The notes beneath the pieces are model-generated. The model made no database searches. It saw nothing but the letters and a program-made list of their open reading frames with translations, and was not told where the DNA came from. From Candidatus Stahliibacteriota bacterium (GTDB taxonomy: Bacteria > Hydrothermota > Tepidihabitantia > SM23-42): DNA of 36,743 nt. Of this stretch, positions 24,885-32,781 are shown in pieces (the first letter of the stretch is position 1; the number at the start of each line of letters is the position of its first letter). The stretch lies in NCBI GenBank assembly GCA_030602565.1, contig JAUVZL010000001.1:111233-147975 (forward strand), read 5' to 3'. Made by a program: the position numbers and the translations under genes.

Positions 24885-26048
24885 TCATCTGTAAAGCAGG
24901 TATTTTCTTCGTTTTCTCTTGAACCGATATAACTCCATTTGCCATCGTTTCTTTATCGAGTTAATAGAGTGGTTCTTGTCCAGAGCTTGTTTTATCCAGG
25001 CATTACCAGCCAATATGTCAAAGGGTAACCTGCGCGTTTCATGCTCGTATGGCGGTCTGCGCCACCTGAATTTACCGGGATATAGACTCTTTATCGCGTG
25101 TATTATTTCCAATCCAGCTGAAAACGGATTAAAACGTCGCATATTGGTCACGTATATCTGTGCACCACCACATAACCGGTTCTTGTATTTGCTAAAGGTC
25201 GGAATAAAAAATGCTGGACGGAACATAACACCAGGTATCTTTTTCTTATTCAGTGATTTTACAAAAGAAAAAGGACCTATCCAAGGTGCTCCAAAAATCT
25301 CAAAAGGTCTGGTCGTTCCTCGACCTTCGGATACATTAGTACCTTCAAGCAAACACATACCAGGATATACCAAAGCAGTTGAAAAACTGGGCATATTCGG
25401 TGTTGATACAGTCCAGTACAACCCAGTATTTTCAAAGCAGAATCCCCGTTCCCAACCTTTCATTTTCACAACCTGAATATCCGCACCAAGGTGGAGTTCA
25501 TCATTGACCAAGTTACAGAGTTCGCCAATCGTCATACCGTGCCGGACCGGAACCGGGTATAGACCGACAAAAGAGACATATTCTGGTTCAAGAACAGGTC
25601 CTTGGACAGTCTTACCATTTAAAGGGTTAGGTCGGTCCAGAATAACGATTTTCTTGCCCAGACGTGCCACCTGCTCAATCAATAGAATCGCTGACCAGAT
25701 AAACGTGTAATAGCGGGTTCCGATATCTATCAGGTCAATGACCAGGATATCTATCTTTTTCAGTATCGCCTTATCCGGCACAAGACTCTTACTATACAAG
25801 GAATAAACCCTGACTTTTCTCTCCTTGTCATAGTAGTTTTGCGAACGCACCTGATCTTGCAGAGCACTGAAAAAACCATGTTCTGGTGCAAAAACTGCAT
25901 TAAGTTTGAAAGCCTTTTGTTTGATGAATATAGCGACGGTTGGTTCAAGAACAGAATTACAAGATGCGATATTGGTGCACAAGCCGACATTACTGCCCTT
26001 GAGCAGGTCAAAACCTCTGCTCATGAGGGTATTTATACCAAGTTGCAC
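24885..26048 (-). CDS. namZ: NamZ-type exo-beta-N-acetylmuramidase (DUF1343/YbbC)
   Basis: 387 residues when started at a GTG at 26048, giving MQLGINTLMSRGFDLLKGSN, the usual start of the family's mature domain. A longer frame from 26072 runs into the promoter. Family landmarks are present: FAPEHGFFS, DIGTRYYTF, DRPNPLNGK, VRHGMTIGEL and SEGRGTTRPFEIFGAPW. NamZ removes terminal MurNAc from peptidoglycan fragments. No signal peptide is visible, unlike Bacillus YbbC/NamZ, so this enzyme may act in the cytosol. It leads the operon with MurU-like, AmgK-like and beta-lactamase-fold genes. Confidence 0.88.
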   Translation of the reverse strand: MQLGINTLMSRGFDLLKGSNVGLCTNIASCNSVLEPTVAIFIKQKAFKLNAVFAPEHGFFSALQDQVRSQNYYDKERKVRVYSLYSKSLVPDKAILKKIDILVIDLIDIGTRYYTFIWSAILLIEQVARLGKKIVILDRPNPLNGKTVQGPVLEPEYVSFVGLYPVPVRHGMTIGELCNLVNDELHLGADIQVVKMKGWERGFCFENTGLYWTVSTPNMPSFSTALVYPGMCLLEGTNVSEGRGTTRPFEIFGAPWIGPFSFVKSLNKKKIPGVMFRPAFFIPTFSKYKNRLCGGAQIYVTNMRRFNPFSAGLEIIHAIKSLYPGKFRWRRPPYEHETRRLPFDILAGNAWIKQALDKNHSINSIKKRWQMELYRFKRKRRKYLLYR

Positions 26049-26053
26049 GAGAT

Positions 26054-26082
26054 AGTATAGCACAAAAAACAATCAATGTCAA
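26054..26082 (-). promoter_or_regulatory. Promoter of the PG-salvage operon, leaderless GTG start
   Basis: Minus strand: TTGACA (26082-26077), 17-base spacer, TATACT (26059-26054), then five bases to the GTG at 26048. The expected transcription start coincides with the start codon. Confidence 0.65.
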
Positions 26083-26100
26083 GGAAAAGTGGTGGTCTGA

Positions 26101-26148
26101 TATTACCAAGCAGAAATGTTAACAGTTATTACTAAGCGGAAATGTTAA
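26101..26148. repeat. Two imperfect direct repeats of 22 bp, possible IS21-type end relic
   Basis: Units at 26101-26122 and 26127-26148 match at 20 of 22 positions (TATTAC.AAGC.GAAATGTTAA) with a 26-base period. Repeats of this general form occur at ends of IS21-family elements. No istA or istB gene is nearby, so at most this is a solo end. Confidence 0.5.
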
Positions 26149-26272
26149 TTTTTTGCAATTGCGGAAGAGCGATTTCGTTCTGTTTCTTGGCCTTTTTAGG
26201 TATTTAGGTATTTTTGGATTTTACCCAAGCCCGTTGTAAACAAGCTGGGTTTAGGTATTTGCATTTTCCCCC

Positions 26273-26300
26273 TTGACAAATGCAAATTTTTGATTATAAT
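26273..26300 (+). promoter_or_regulatory. Promoter of the fur-feo block, very short or no leader
   Basis: TTGACA (26273-26278), 16-base spacer, TATAAT (26295-26300). ATG codons follow at 26305 and 26311 with no Shine-Dalgarno site. A Fur-box-like sequence (26306-26320, 10 of 14 matches to the 7-1-7 consensus on the minus strand) overlaps the start codons. Confidence 0.62.
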
Positions 26301-26304
26301 GTAA

Positions 26305-26829
26305 ATGAAAATGAAAGTCAAAGTCAAAAAAGAATCTAATGGTTGCCAAAGCAGATGGTCAAACTACACGAGTATAAGTCCCAAAAAGGAAAAAGAATTA
26401 GATGAAGTCCTTAAGTGTCGAGCGAAAAGAGGGCTCAAGTTCTCCAAAAAAAGGGCGGCGATCATTGAGTATTTCATCAATGTAGATAGGCACTATACAG
26501 TTGAACAGCTCTACAATGAAATTAAGAGAACAGATTCGAAGATAAGTTACTCCACAGTCTATCGTACGCTTAGACTACTCGTAGACTGCGGAATGGCGAA
26601 TGTACATCATTTTGGCAAAGAGAATGCAAAATTTGAGGTGGTACATAAAGAACAACACCATGATCATCTTGTTTGCGAAAAATGCGGCAGGATTATTGAA
26701 TTCACGCATGAGGGTATAGAGAAGTTTCAGAATGATGTGGCAAAGAAATATGACTTTGTGATAAGAGGTCACGAACATCAAATCTTTGGTATCTGTAAAC
26801 GATGTCAGCAGAAGAAATCGCGGAGGTGA
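26305..26829 (+). CDS. fur: Fur-family metalloregulator at the head of the iron block
   Basis: 174 residues from the ATG at 26305; an ATG at 26311 fits equally well. The Fur fold is clear from FSKKRAAIIEYF onward, with the recognition helix SYSTVYRTLRLL, metal-site residues in EQHHDHLVCEKCGRIIEF and a second CKRC pair for structural zinc. A basic, weakly conserved N-terminal extension of about 45 residues precedes the winged helix, longer than usual. Being just upstream of feoAB and having Fur-box-like sites nearby, it is most likely the iron-responsive repressor of this block. The feoA start lies four bases after its stop. Confidence 0.88.
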   Translation: MKMKVKVKKESNGCQSRWSNYTSISPKKEKELDEVLKCRAKRGLKFSKKRAAIIEYFINVDRHYTVEQLYNEIKRTDSKISYSTVYRTLRLLVDCGMANVHHFGKENAKFEVVHKEQHHDHLVCEKCGRIIEFTHEGIEKFQNDVAKKYDFVIRGHEHQIFGICKRCQQKKSRR

Positions 26830-26833
26830 TAAA

Positions 26834-27067
26834 ATGGCAGCAATTGATTTATCTCAAATGATGGCTGGGCAAACCGGTAGGATTATTAGTCTTAACGGAG
26901 GTCGAGGCTTAGTACAAAGGCTCGAATCTATGGGTATCAGGCTTGGCGTTCAAATAACCAAAGTTAGTGGGCAAATTATGCGCGGACCAGTAGTTGTAAG
27001 ACTCGGCAACATGCAGGTAGCAATAGGTTTTGGTATGGCACGCAAGGTTCTTGTTGAGGTGGATTAG
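26834..27067 (+). CDS. feoA: FeoA, small SH3-like iron-transport protein
   Basis: 77 residues starting at the ATG at 26834, which has GGAGGTGAT immediately upstream; a longer frame from 26786 would overlap fur. The sequence has the FeoA pattern: GQTGRIISLNGGRGLVQRLE, SMGIRLGVQI, and GPVVVRLGNMQVAIGFGMAR. FeoA is a cytosolic SH3-like partner needed for FeoB iron uptake. The feoB ATG follows one base after its stop. Confidence 0.93.
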   Translation: MAAIDLSQMMAGQTGRIISLNGGRGLVQRLESMGIRLGVQITKVSGQIMRGPVVVRLGNMQVAIGFGMARKVLVEVD

Positions 27068-27068
27068 T

Positions 27069-28796
27069 ATGCAAGTGAGGAAAATTCTCCTTGTGGGTAA
27101 CCCTAATGTTGGTAAAAGTGTAGTATTCTCTCGCTTAACCGGCGTAAGTGTAATCGCCTCAAACTATCCTGGTACAACCGTTGAATTCTGTGAGGGCGGT
27201 CTTGGCTCAGGTAACAAAAAAATGGCTGTTATTGATGTTCCTGGGACATATAGTCTGTATCCTATATCCCCAGCTGAAAAAGTTGCCGTCGAGATGCTTG
27301 ATAAGGCAACTGAAGAAAAGAATTGTATTGTAATAAATGTCATTGATGCCACGAACCTTGAGAGGAATCTAAATTTGACTCTACAACTGCTTAAAAAGAA
27401 CATCCCAGTAATTATTGCGCTAAACCTTTGGGATGAAGCAAAACACATCGGCATCTCAATTGATGTGGAAAAACTCCAAAAGATTCTTGGTGTTCCTATT
27501 ATTCCTACAGTGGCAATAACCGGTCAAGGTATCAAAGAACTCGTAAATCGGCTCACCGAAGCAAAACAAGGTACCTATGAATATGAAGATGAGGAACGCT
27601 GGCATGAAATAGGTAATATTATCGAAAAGATTCAGGTAATTAAGCATAAACATCATACATTTGCTGAACGCCTGTCTGACCTTACTGTCCACCCCTGGAC
27701 CGGTATACCAATTGCCATAGGGATTATGTACATTATCTTTCAAATCATCAGATTTATTGGCGAAAGTCTAATTGGTTATGTATTCGAACCATTGTTTGAA
27801 AACTTATGGGCGCCTGTAATGATGGCATTTTCGCGTGTGCTGGGCGGTCAAGGTATAATTCACAATATTCTCATTGGTCAACTCATTGAGGGAGAGATCG
27901 ACTTTGGTCAATCATTCGGTTTGCTCACTACTGGTTTGTTTGTTCCTTTTGCTGCAGTTTTACCCTATATTGTTGCTTTTTATCTTGTTTTGAGTTTTCT
28001 TGAAGACTCTGGTTATCTTCCCAAACTTGCTGTGTTAATTGACAAACTAATGCATTCAGTTGGTCTGCACGGGATGGCAATCGTTCCTATGTTATTAGGT
28101 TTAGGTTGTAATGTACCTGGTGCATTGGCAACAAGGGTTCTGGAGACAAAAAGAGAACGTTTTATTGCCGCCACCCTTATGGCGATTGCAGTCCCATGTA
28201 TGGCACAGATTGCCATGATATTTGGCTTGATTGGGGAATATGGGGCAAGAGGGCTATTCCCTGTCTTTGGAACGCTGTTTATTGTTTGGTTTGTATTCGG
28301 TATATTAATGAAACTGGTAATAAAAGGCGAGAGTCCGGAGATATTTACAGAAATTCCGCCGTATCGTCTCCCCTATTTCGGCGCTCTCTTGAAAAAACTT
28401 TGGATGCGTATCAAATGGTTTTTAAAAGAGGCAATTCCTTTTGTTCTTTTAGGTGTACTTGTTGTAAATCTTCTCTATTCGCTGGGGATTATTGAATTCT
28501 TTGGAAGAATAGCCGCACCGGTAATTACGAAGCTTATGGGTTTGCCCCTCGAAGCAGTTGGCGCTCTGATAATCGGCTTTTTAAGAAAAGACCTGGCTGT
28601 TGGTATGCTTGCGCCGTTAGGACTTTCACTAAAACAACTTATTATTGCCAGTGTTGTTTTGACCATGTATTTTCCATGTGTTGCAACCTTTGCAATTCTT
28701 TTAAAAGAGCTGGGAATTATCGACATGATTAAAGCAGCAGCCATAATGATTGTCTCAGCATTTCTCGTCGGCGCATTACTAAATCTGATTCTATAA
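27069..28796 (+). CDS. feoB: FeoB ferrous iron transporter
   Basis: 575 residues from the ATG at 27069 (a longer frame from 27030 runs over the end of feoA). The GTPase domain has G1 GNPNVGKS (10-17), NYPGTTVE, G3 DVPGTYSL and G4 NLWD. The membrane domain carries the two Gate motifs: LGLGCNVPGALATR and the later FLRKDLAVGMLAPLG segment. FeoB imports Fe2+ across the inner membrane. The protein is on the short side (E. coli FeoB is 773) because it has a compact C-terminus. No FeoC is seen. Confidence 0.94.
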   Translation: MQVRKILLVGNPNVGKSVVFSRLTGVSVIASNYPGTTVEFCEGGLGSGNKKMAVIDVPGTYSLYPISPAEKVAVEMLDKATEEKNCIVINVIDATNLERNLNLTLQLLKKNIPVIIALNLWDEAKHIGISIDVEKLQKILGVPIIPTVAITGQGIKELVNRLTEAKQGTYEYEDEERWHEIGNIIEKIQVIKHKHHTFAERLSDLTVHPWTGIPIAIGIMYIIFQIIRFIGESLIGYVFEPLFENLWAPVMMAFSRVLGGQGIIHNILIGQLIEGEIDFGQSFGLLTTGLFVPFAAVLPYIVAFYLVLSFLEDSGYLPKLAVLIDKLMHSVGLHGMAIVPMLLGLGCNVPGALATRVLETKRERFIAATLMAIAVPCMAQIAMIFGLIGEYGARGLFPVFGTLFIVWFVFGILMKLVIKGESPEIFTEIPPYRLPYFGALLKKLWMRIKWFLKEAIPFVLLGVLVVNLLYSLGIIEFFGRIAAPVITKLMGLPLEAVGALIIGFLRKDLAVGMLAPLGLSLKQLIIASVVLTMYFPCVATFAILLKELGIIDMIKAAAIMIVSAFLVGALLNLIL

Positions 28797-28827
28797 TTAA
28801 TGACAAACAAATTTTTTTAATAAAGAA

Positions 28828-28842
28828 TGATTTTCATTTTCA
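28828..28842 (+). promoter_or_regulatory. Fur-box-like site
   Basis: The 15-mer TGATTTTCATTTTCA matches the 7-1-7 Fur consensus at 11 of 14 defined positions. It lies between feoB and the seven-helix membrane gene, within 20 bases of that gene's Shine-Dalgarno site. AT-rich sequence makes chance matches possible. Confidence 0.45.
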
Positions 28843-28858
28843 TGAAGGGAGAACATTA

Positions 28859-29482
28859 ATGAAAAATACTGCGTTTAAAACTTTTTTGATCACATTTATT
28901 TGCTTTGGTGGTCTTTATGTCCTTCTAGTCCTCTCTTCGCGATATAGTCAAACAAGCTACCACATAATCGGCACGCTCCTTGCTGTTTTCTCTATTTTCG
29001 CATTTGTGATGAGCGAATTACAAAAAGAAAAACCTGTTATTGCAAACCAATGGGGGATTCTTTCTGGACTTGCATTATGGGGATTCTTAGGCGAATACTT
29101 AGAGCATCTTGGCTGGCTTGATATTGCCTCATGGCACTATTTACCAGCACTACTAATACTGACCTTTTTTACAATCTTTCTCCTTAAAAAAACACATTTA
29201 CCTGTCCGTTTCGGCTTTGCCTTTGGACATTTTCTTGGCATCTGGACATTGCACATGCTTATGATAACCCAATTTGAACTCTTGGGAAAAAACCACTGGA
29301 GCACCTATCCTACTGCTGTATTTATTGGTATTGTTGCTTTATTTTCATATATAAAAATTCGCAGGGCAAAATCTATTGATCAAAAAATGGTATGGTCACT
29401 GGTTTTATTACTCACATCATGGACTGTGTTAGAGTATATCTGGGCATGGCGCCTTATTCCAGGACCTTGTTCTATATCTTAA
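28859..29482 (+). CDS. Unrecognised seven-helix membrane protein in the metal block
   Basis: 207 residues with about seven membrane segments (near 9-27, 37-55, 65-82, 92-110, 118-138, 150-167 and 175-195). I do not recognise the family. Charged or metal-capable residues sit in or beside helices: GEYLEHLGW near 77, SWHYLP near 91, FGHFLGIWTLHM near 122-133, and LEYIW near 190. This suggests a metal, heme or proton path but is not proof. GGGAG precedes the ATG, and a Fur-box-like site lies just upstream. It is followed within seven bases by a DUF1007 gene and then a NicO-type permease, so the three may form one transport unit. Confidence 0.75.
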   Translation: MKNTAFKTFLITFICFGGLYVLLVLSSRYSQTSYHIIGTLLAVFSIFAFVMSELQKEKPVIANQWGILSGLALWGFLGEYLEHLGWLDIASWHYLPALLILTFFTIFLLKKTHLPVRFGFAFGHFLGIWTLHMLMITQFELLGKNHWSTYPTAVFIGIVALFSYIKIRRAKSIDQKMVWSLVLLLTSWTVLEYIWAWRLIPGPCSIS

Positions 29483-29488
29483 AAATTA

Positions 29489-30079
29489 ATGAAGAAACGT
29501 TATCTTATATTGATTGCTCTCCTTATCCCCTGTTCTCTATTAAGTCACCCACATGTGTTTATTGATTATACAGTGAATTTCGTTTTCGACCAAAATGGAC
29601 TTGCAGGCATAGAAGCCAAATGGATTTTTGATGAAATGTATAGTAGTATGTTAATTCAAGACTATGATGAGGATAAAGATGGTAGATTCAGTAACAGTGA
29701 AATAATAACAACAAAGCAAGATGCATTTTCAAACCTTGAAAATTATAATTACTTCATTTATCTATCAATTAACAGTAAAAATTTCAAGGTTAAATCAATC
29801 AAGAATTTTTCTGTAGATGTGTATGATAACAAAGTTATCTATAGTTTCTTTATCCCCTGGGTCGTACCGGCAACCCTATCGTACAAAAAAATTGAAATAT
29901 GTATGTATGATGAAACATACTATGTAGACCTATTGCCGCTGGGCGACGACCCTGTTCGCTTCACTAACGAAGGAAGCATTGATTATGAAGTCAAGGTTTT
30001 TGAAGACACCAAAGAATCCCAGGATTATGGTGAAATCTATCCTTATTCAATTAGCCTAAAATTCAGAGGAATAGAATGA
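29489..30079 (+). CDS. DUF1007 periplasmic protein
   Basis: 196 residues with a clear signal peptide (about 1-19). Cleavage after LLS would leave HPHVFIDY at or near the mature N-terminus, the conserved start of DUF1007. Next come WIFDEMYS and the acidic DYDEDKDGRFSNSE segment, an EF-hand-like loop typical of the family. DUF1007 proteins are commonly encoded next to or fused with NicO/RcnA-type permeases and are presumed to deliver or sense a divalent metal outside the membrane. Its end overlaps the permease start by four bases. Confidence 0.85.
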   Translation: MKKRYLILIALLIPCSLLSHPHVFIDYTVNFVFDQNGLAGIEAKWIFDEMYSSMLIQDYDEDKDGRFSNSEIITTKQDAFSNLENYNYFIYLSINSKNFKVKSIKNFSVDVYDNKVIYSFFIPWVVPATLSYKKIEICMYDETYYVDLLPLGDDPVRFTNEGSIDYEVKVFEDTKESQDYGEIYPYSISLKFRGIE

Positions 30080-30984
30080 AAAAACACAGCATAATAATAA
30101 TTATCATAGCAGTTTTAATTACCCAGTCTTTTCTGTTTGCACAGGATAATCCATTTATTTCAAAAAAACCTCAGGAGAAAATAGGGAAAACAACTCAATA
30201 CCCGGGTTTTGTCAATAAATTTCTGAAACACATATCTGTACTTCAACGTAGTCTCAATCAAAAGATTACTGAATTGTCTAAAGAAATAAAAGAAAAAAAA
30301 TCCCCCAAGCCTATTCTTATCATTCTCTTTGTTACATTTATCTATGGTATGGTTCATGCATTAGGACCTGGACACGGTAAAACTGTGACATTCTCGTACT
30401 TTTTATCAGAACGTGCTCAAGTAAAAAAAGGAATTATGGTTGGTACTTTAATCGGATTTCTCCATGCCGGATCTGCACTAATCCTTGTGCTCGTCTTGTA
30501 TTTTATAATTCAACAGTCTTTTTTGCGGCCGATTGAAGATTTAAGTAGAATAATTAAGTTGATAAGTTATGCCTTGATCACCGCGATAGGTCTGTTTTTA
30601 TTGCTTAAGGCAACTATTGCTCTTTGGAGAAAAGAAAAAAACGCAGGAAAAAGTACTTATGAAAATTCAGTAACTACTAAAGGCATAATCCCCTTTGCTA
30701 TTGCTGTTGGTATGATCCCCTGTACTGGTGCTGTGATTGTACTATTGTTTTCAATTTCAATGGGCATTCTGGGGATTGGTATTATCAGCACCCTGTGCAT
30801 GGCGTCAGGAATGGCAACTACTATCTCTCTTGTTGGCGTTTCAACGATTCTGGCAAAAAAGGGGGTAACAAAATTTATTATCAACAGACCAAAGATGAAT
30901 ACGATTTTGCAAACAACACTTTCTATAATTGGTGCATTGCTGCTCACATTGTTAGGAATTCTGTTGTTCACAAGTACGCTATAA
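30076..30984 (+). CDS. NicO/RcnA-type nickel-cobalt permease
   Basis: 302 residues. A signal-like helix and a soluble region of about 80 residues precede the permease. The core motif is MVHALGPGHGKT near 93-104, a histidine motif of the NicO family, followed by GFLHAGSALILVL and a second half with GMIPCTGAVIVLLFS. About six helices form the permease. The direction of transport and the metal (nickel, cobalt or iron) cannot be read from sequence. It overlaps the DUF1007 gene by four bases (ATGA), so the two are coupled. Confidence 0.85.
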   Translation: MKKHSIIIIIIAVLITQSFLFAQDNPFISKKPQEKIGKTTQYPGFVNKFLKHISVLQRSLNQKITELSKEIKEKKSPKPILIILFVTFIYGMVHALGPGHGKTVTFSYFLSERAQVKKGIMVGTLIGFLHAGSALILVLVLYFIIQQSFLRPIEDLSRIIKLISYALITAIGLFLLLKATIALWRKEKNAGKSTYENSVTTKGIIPFAIAVGMIPCTGAVIVLLFSISMGILGIGIISTLCMASGMATTISLVGVSTILAKKGVTKFIINRPKMNTILQTTLSIIGALLLTLLGILLFTSTL

Positions 30985-31035
30985 TATGAACCCTCTTATG
31001 CCCTTTCTCAGCCTTCTTAAGCCTTCTTTACTGAC

Positions 31036-32751
31036 ATGTTATTAGATAATATTGAAAATATTCTCGATTCCTTTTCTGATGGTGTTATTGCGATTGATAA
31101 GAACTTCAAGATAGTAAGCTTTTCTAAAGGTGCAGAAAGGATCACCGGTTTTCTTGCAATCGATGTCACTGGCAAGAGCTTCAACGAGGTATTCAACAGT
31201 GAACTGGATGCTCATAAATCACCTATAGACGGGGTCTTAGAAAATGGCAAATCACTCACTAATATCAGGACTAAAATCAACAATATTGAAAACAAGTCAA
31301 TTACCATTTCGATAAACGCAACACCACTTAAAAACGTTAAGGGTGACATAATCGGCGCGATAGTTAATTTCCGTGATATCGAGGAAATCTACAAATTGCA
31401 CGCCGAACTATACACGGAGAATACCCGGCTCATTTCTATACTCAATTCTATTACCGATGGAGTATTGACGGTTGATAATGAATGGCGTATCACGAGCTTC
31501 AATCCTGCTGCTGAAATAATCACTGGTAACCGAGTAGAAGATGTCCTTGGTAAACAATGTCATGAGATCATGAGAAGCAAAACATGCAAAACTGATTGTC
31601 CTTTAAGAAAAACAATGGCAACAAAGATGCCTATTTACGATTATGAGATTGAAATCATCAATGCCCAAGGTAAAATTGTGCCGATCAGTGTGAATACTGC
31701 TCTGTTAATAGATGAGCAAGACAATATAATTGGCGGGGTTGAAACCTTTAGGGATCTCTCTATATTCAAAAAACTCGCTGAGGAATTACACGAGAAATAC
31801 AGCTACGAGAAGATCATTGGTAAAAATAAGAAAATGCAGAAGGTATATAGTCTCTTGGAAACAATAAGTCCGATAAACACAACTGTCTTGATCACCGGTG
31901 AAACAGGAACTGGTAAGGAACTGGTGGCGCGTGCAATTCACCATAATTCACCAAGAAAACACAAACCATTTGTTAAGATAGATTGTTCAGCGATACCAGA
32001 GACATTAATAGAGAGTGAGCTTTTTGGCTATATGAAAGGCGCTTTTACGGATGCGCGTGCTGACAAACCGGGTAAATTTCAACTTGCTGACAAAGGTACG
32101 ATATTTCTCGATGAGATCGGCAATATCCCATTGTCTATTCAAGCAAAATTACTTAGGGTTATTGAAGAACAAACCTTCGAACCTCTTGGTGGTATAAGAA
32201 CCATAAAGGTTGACGTCAGAATGATAGCTGCAACAAACCGCGATCTCCAGAAATCAATTGCCCAAGGGACCTTTCGTCAGGATCTCTACTACCGCATAAA
32301 TGTGTTACCTGTACCCTTACCACCACTACGTGCTCGATCTGGTGACATACCGATGCTTGTGAATCATTTCATCACTGTTTTCAACGAGAAATTCGGTAAA
32401 GCTATTTCTCAGCTGTCTCAGGATGCAATGGACATCCTTATTGATTATCCTTGGCCAGGCAATGTTCGACAGCTCGAACATGCGATTGAACATGCATTTA
32501 TACATTGTTCAGGAAGAACAATTCAAACAAGACATTTGCCTGAAGATATTAAACAAAAATCAAGTGCTTTGATAGATGAATTATTAACAAAAGAAAACCC
32601 TATAGATGAAATAGAAAAAGAGGTCATCCTTGAGGCACTAAAAAGAAATCATTGGGACCGAGAAAAAACTGCAAAAATACTAAAAATCTCCCGTATTACC
32701 TTATGGCGGAAGATGAAGAAATATAGTATTAAACAACAAAATACCCGATAA
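31036..32751 (+). CDS. Sigma-54-dependent activator with two PAS domains and a Cys motif
   Basis: 571 residues. PAS1 is near 5-120 and PAS2 near 132-245. The AAA+ domain has Walker A GETGTGKE (288-295), GAFTDA (335-340, usually GAFTGA) and the R-finger region near FRQDLYYRINV. A C-terminal Fis-type helix-turn-helix follows (about 530-571). There is no receiver domain, so it is not a classical response regulator. PAS2 has C-x8-C-x3-C (Cys175, 184, 188), possibly a redox or iron-sulfur sensor. The last codons and stop lie in a repeat element. Target genes are unknown; sigma-54 promoters were not found. It sits between the metal block and nrdD. Confidence 0.88.
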   Translation: MLLDNIENILDSFSDGVIAIDKNFKIVSFSKGAERITGFLAIDVTGKSFNEVFNSELDAHKSPIDGVLENGKSLTNIRTKINNIENKSITISINATPLKNVKGDIIGAIVNFRDIEEIYKLHAELYTENTRLISILNSITDGVLTVDNEWRITSFNPAAEIITGNRVEDVLGKQCHEIMRSKTCKTDCPLRKTMATKMPIYDYEIEIINAQGKIVPISVNTALLIDEQDNIIGGVETFRDLSIFKKLAEELHEKYSYEKIIGKNKKMQKVYSLLETISPINTTVLITGETGTGKELVARAIHHNSPRKHKPFVKIDCSAIPETLIESELFGYMKGAFTDARADKPGKFQLADKGTIFLDEIGNIPLSIQAKLLRVIEEQTFEPLGGIRTIKVDVRMIAATNRDLQKSIAQGTFRQDLYYRINVLPVPLPPLRARSGDIPMLVNHFITVFNEKFGKAISQLSQDAMDILIDYPWPGNVRQLEHAIEHAFIHCSGRTIQTRHLPEDIKQKSSALIDELLTKENPIDEIEKEVILEALKRNHWDREKTAKILKISRITLWRKMKKYSIKQQNTR

Positions 32752-32765
32752 ATCGGGCAACTACA
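32742..32765. repeat. Half-copy of the composite hairpin repeat overlapping a stop codon
   Basis: ACCCGATAAATCGGG (hairpin CCCGAT/ATCGGG) followed by CAACTAC. The PAS activator ends inside it: its final Thr and Arg codons and TAA stop are repeat sequence. The full copy follows at 32782-32858. Confidence 0.65.
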
Positions 32766-32781
32766 ATAGGTTAAACAAACT

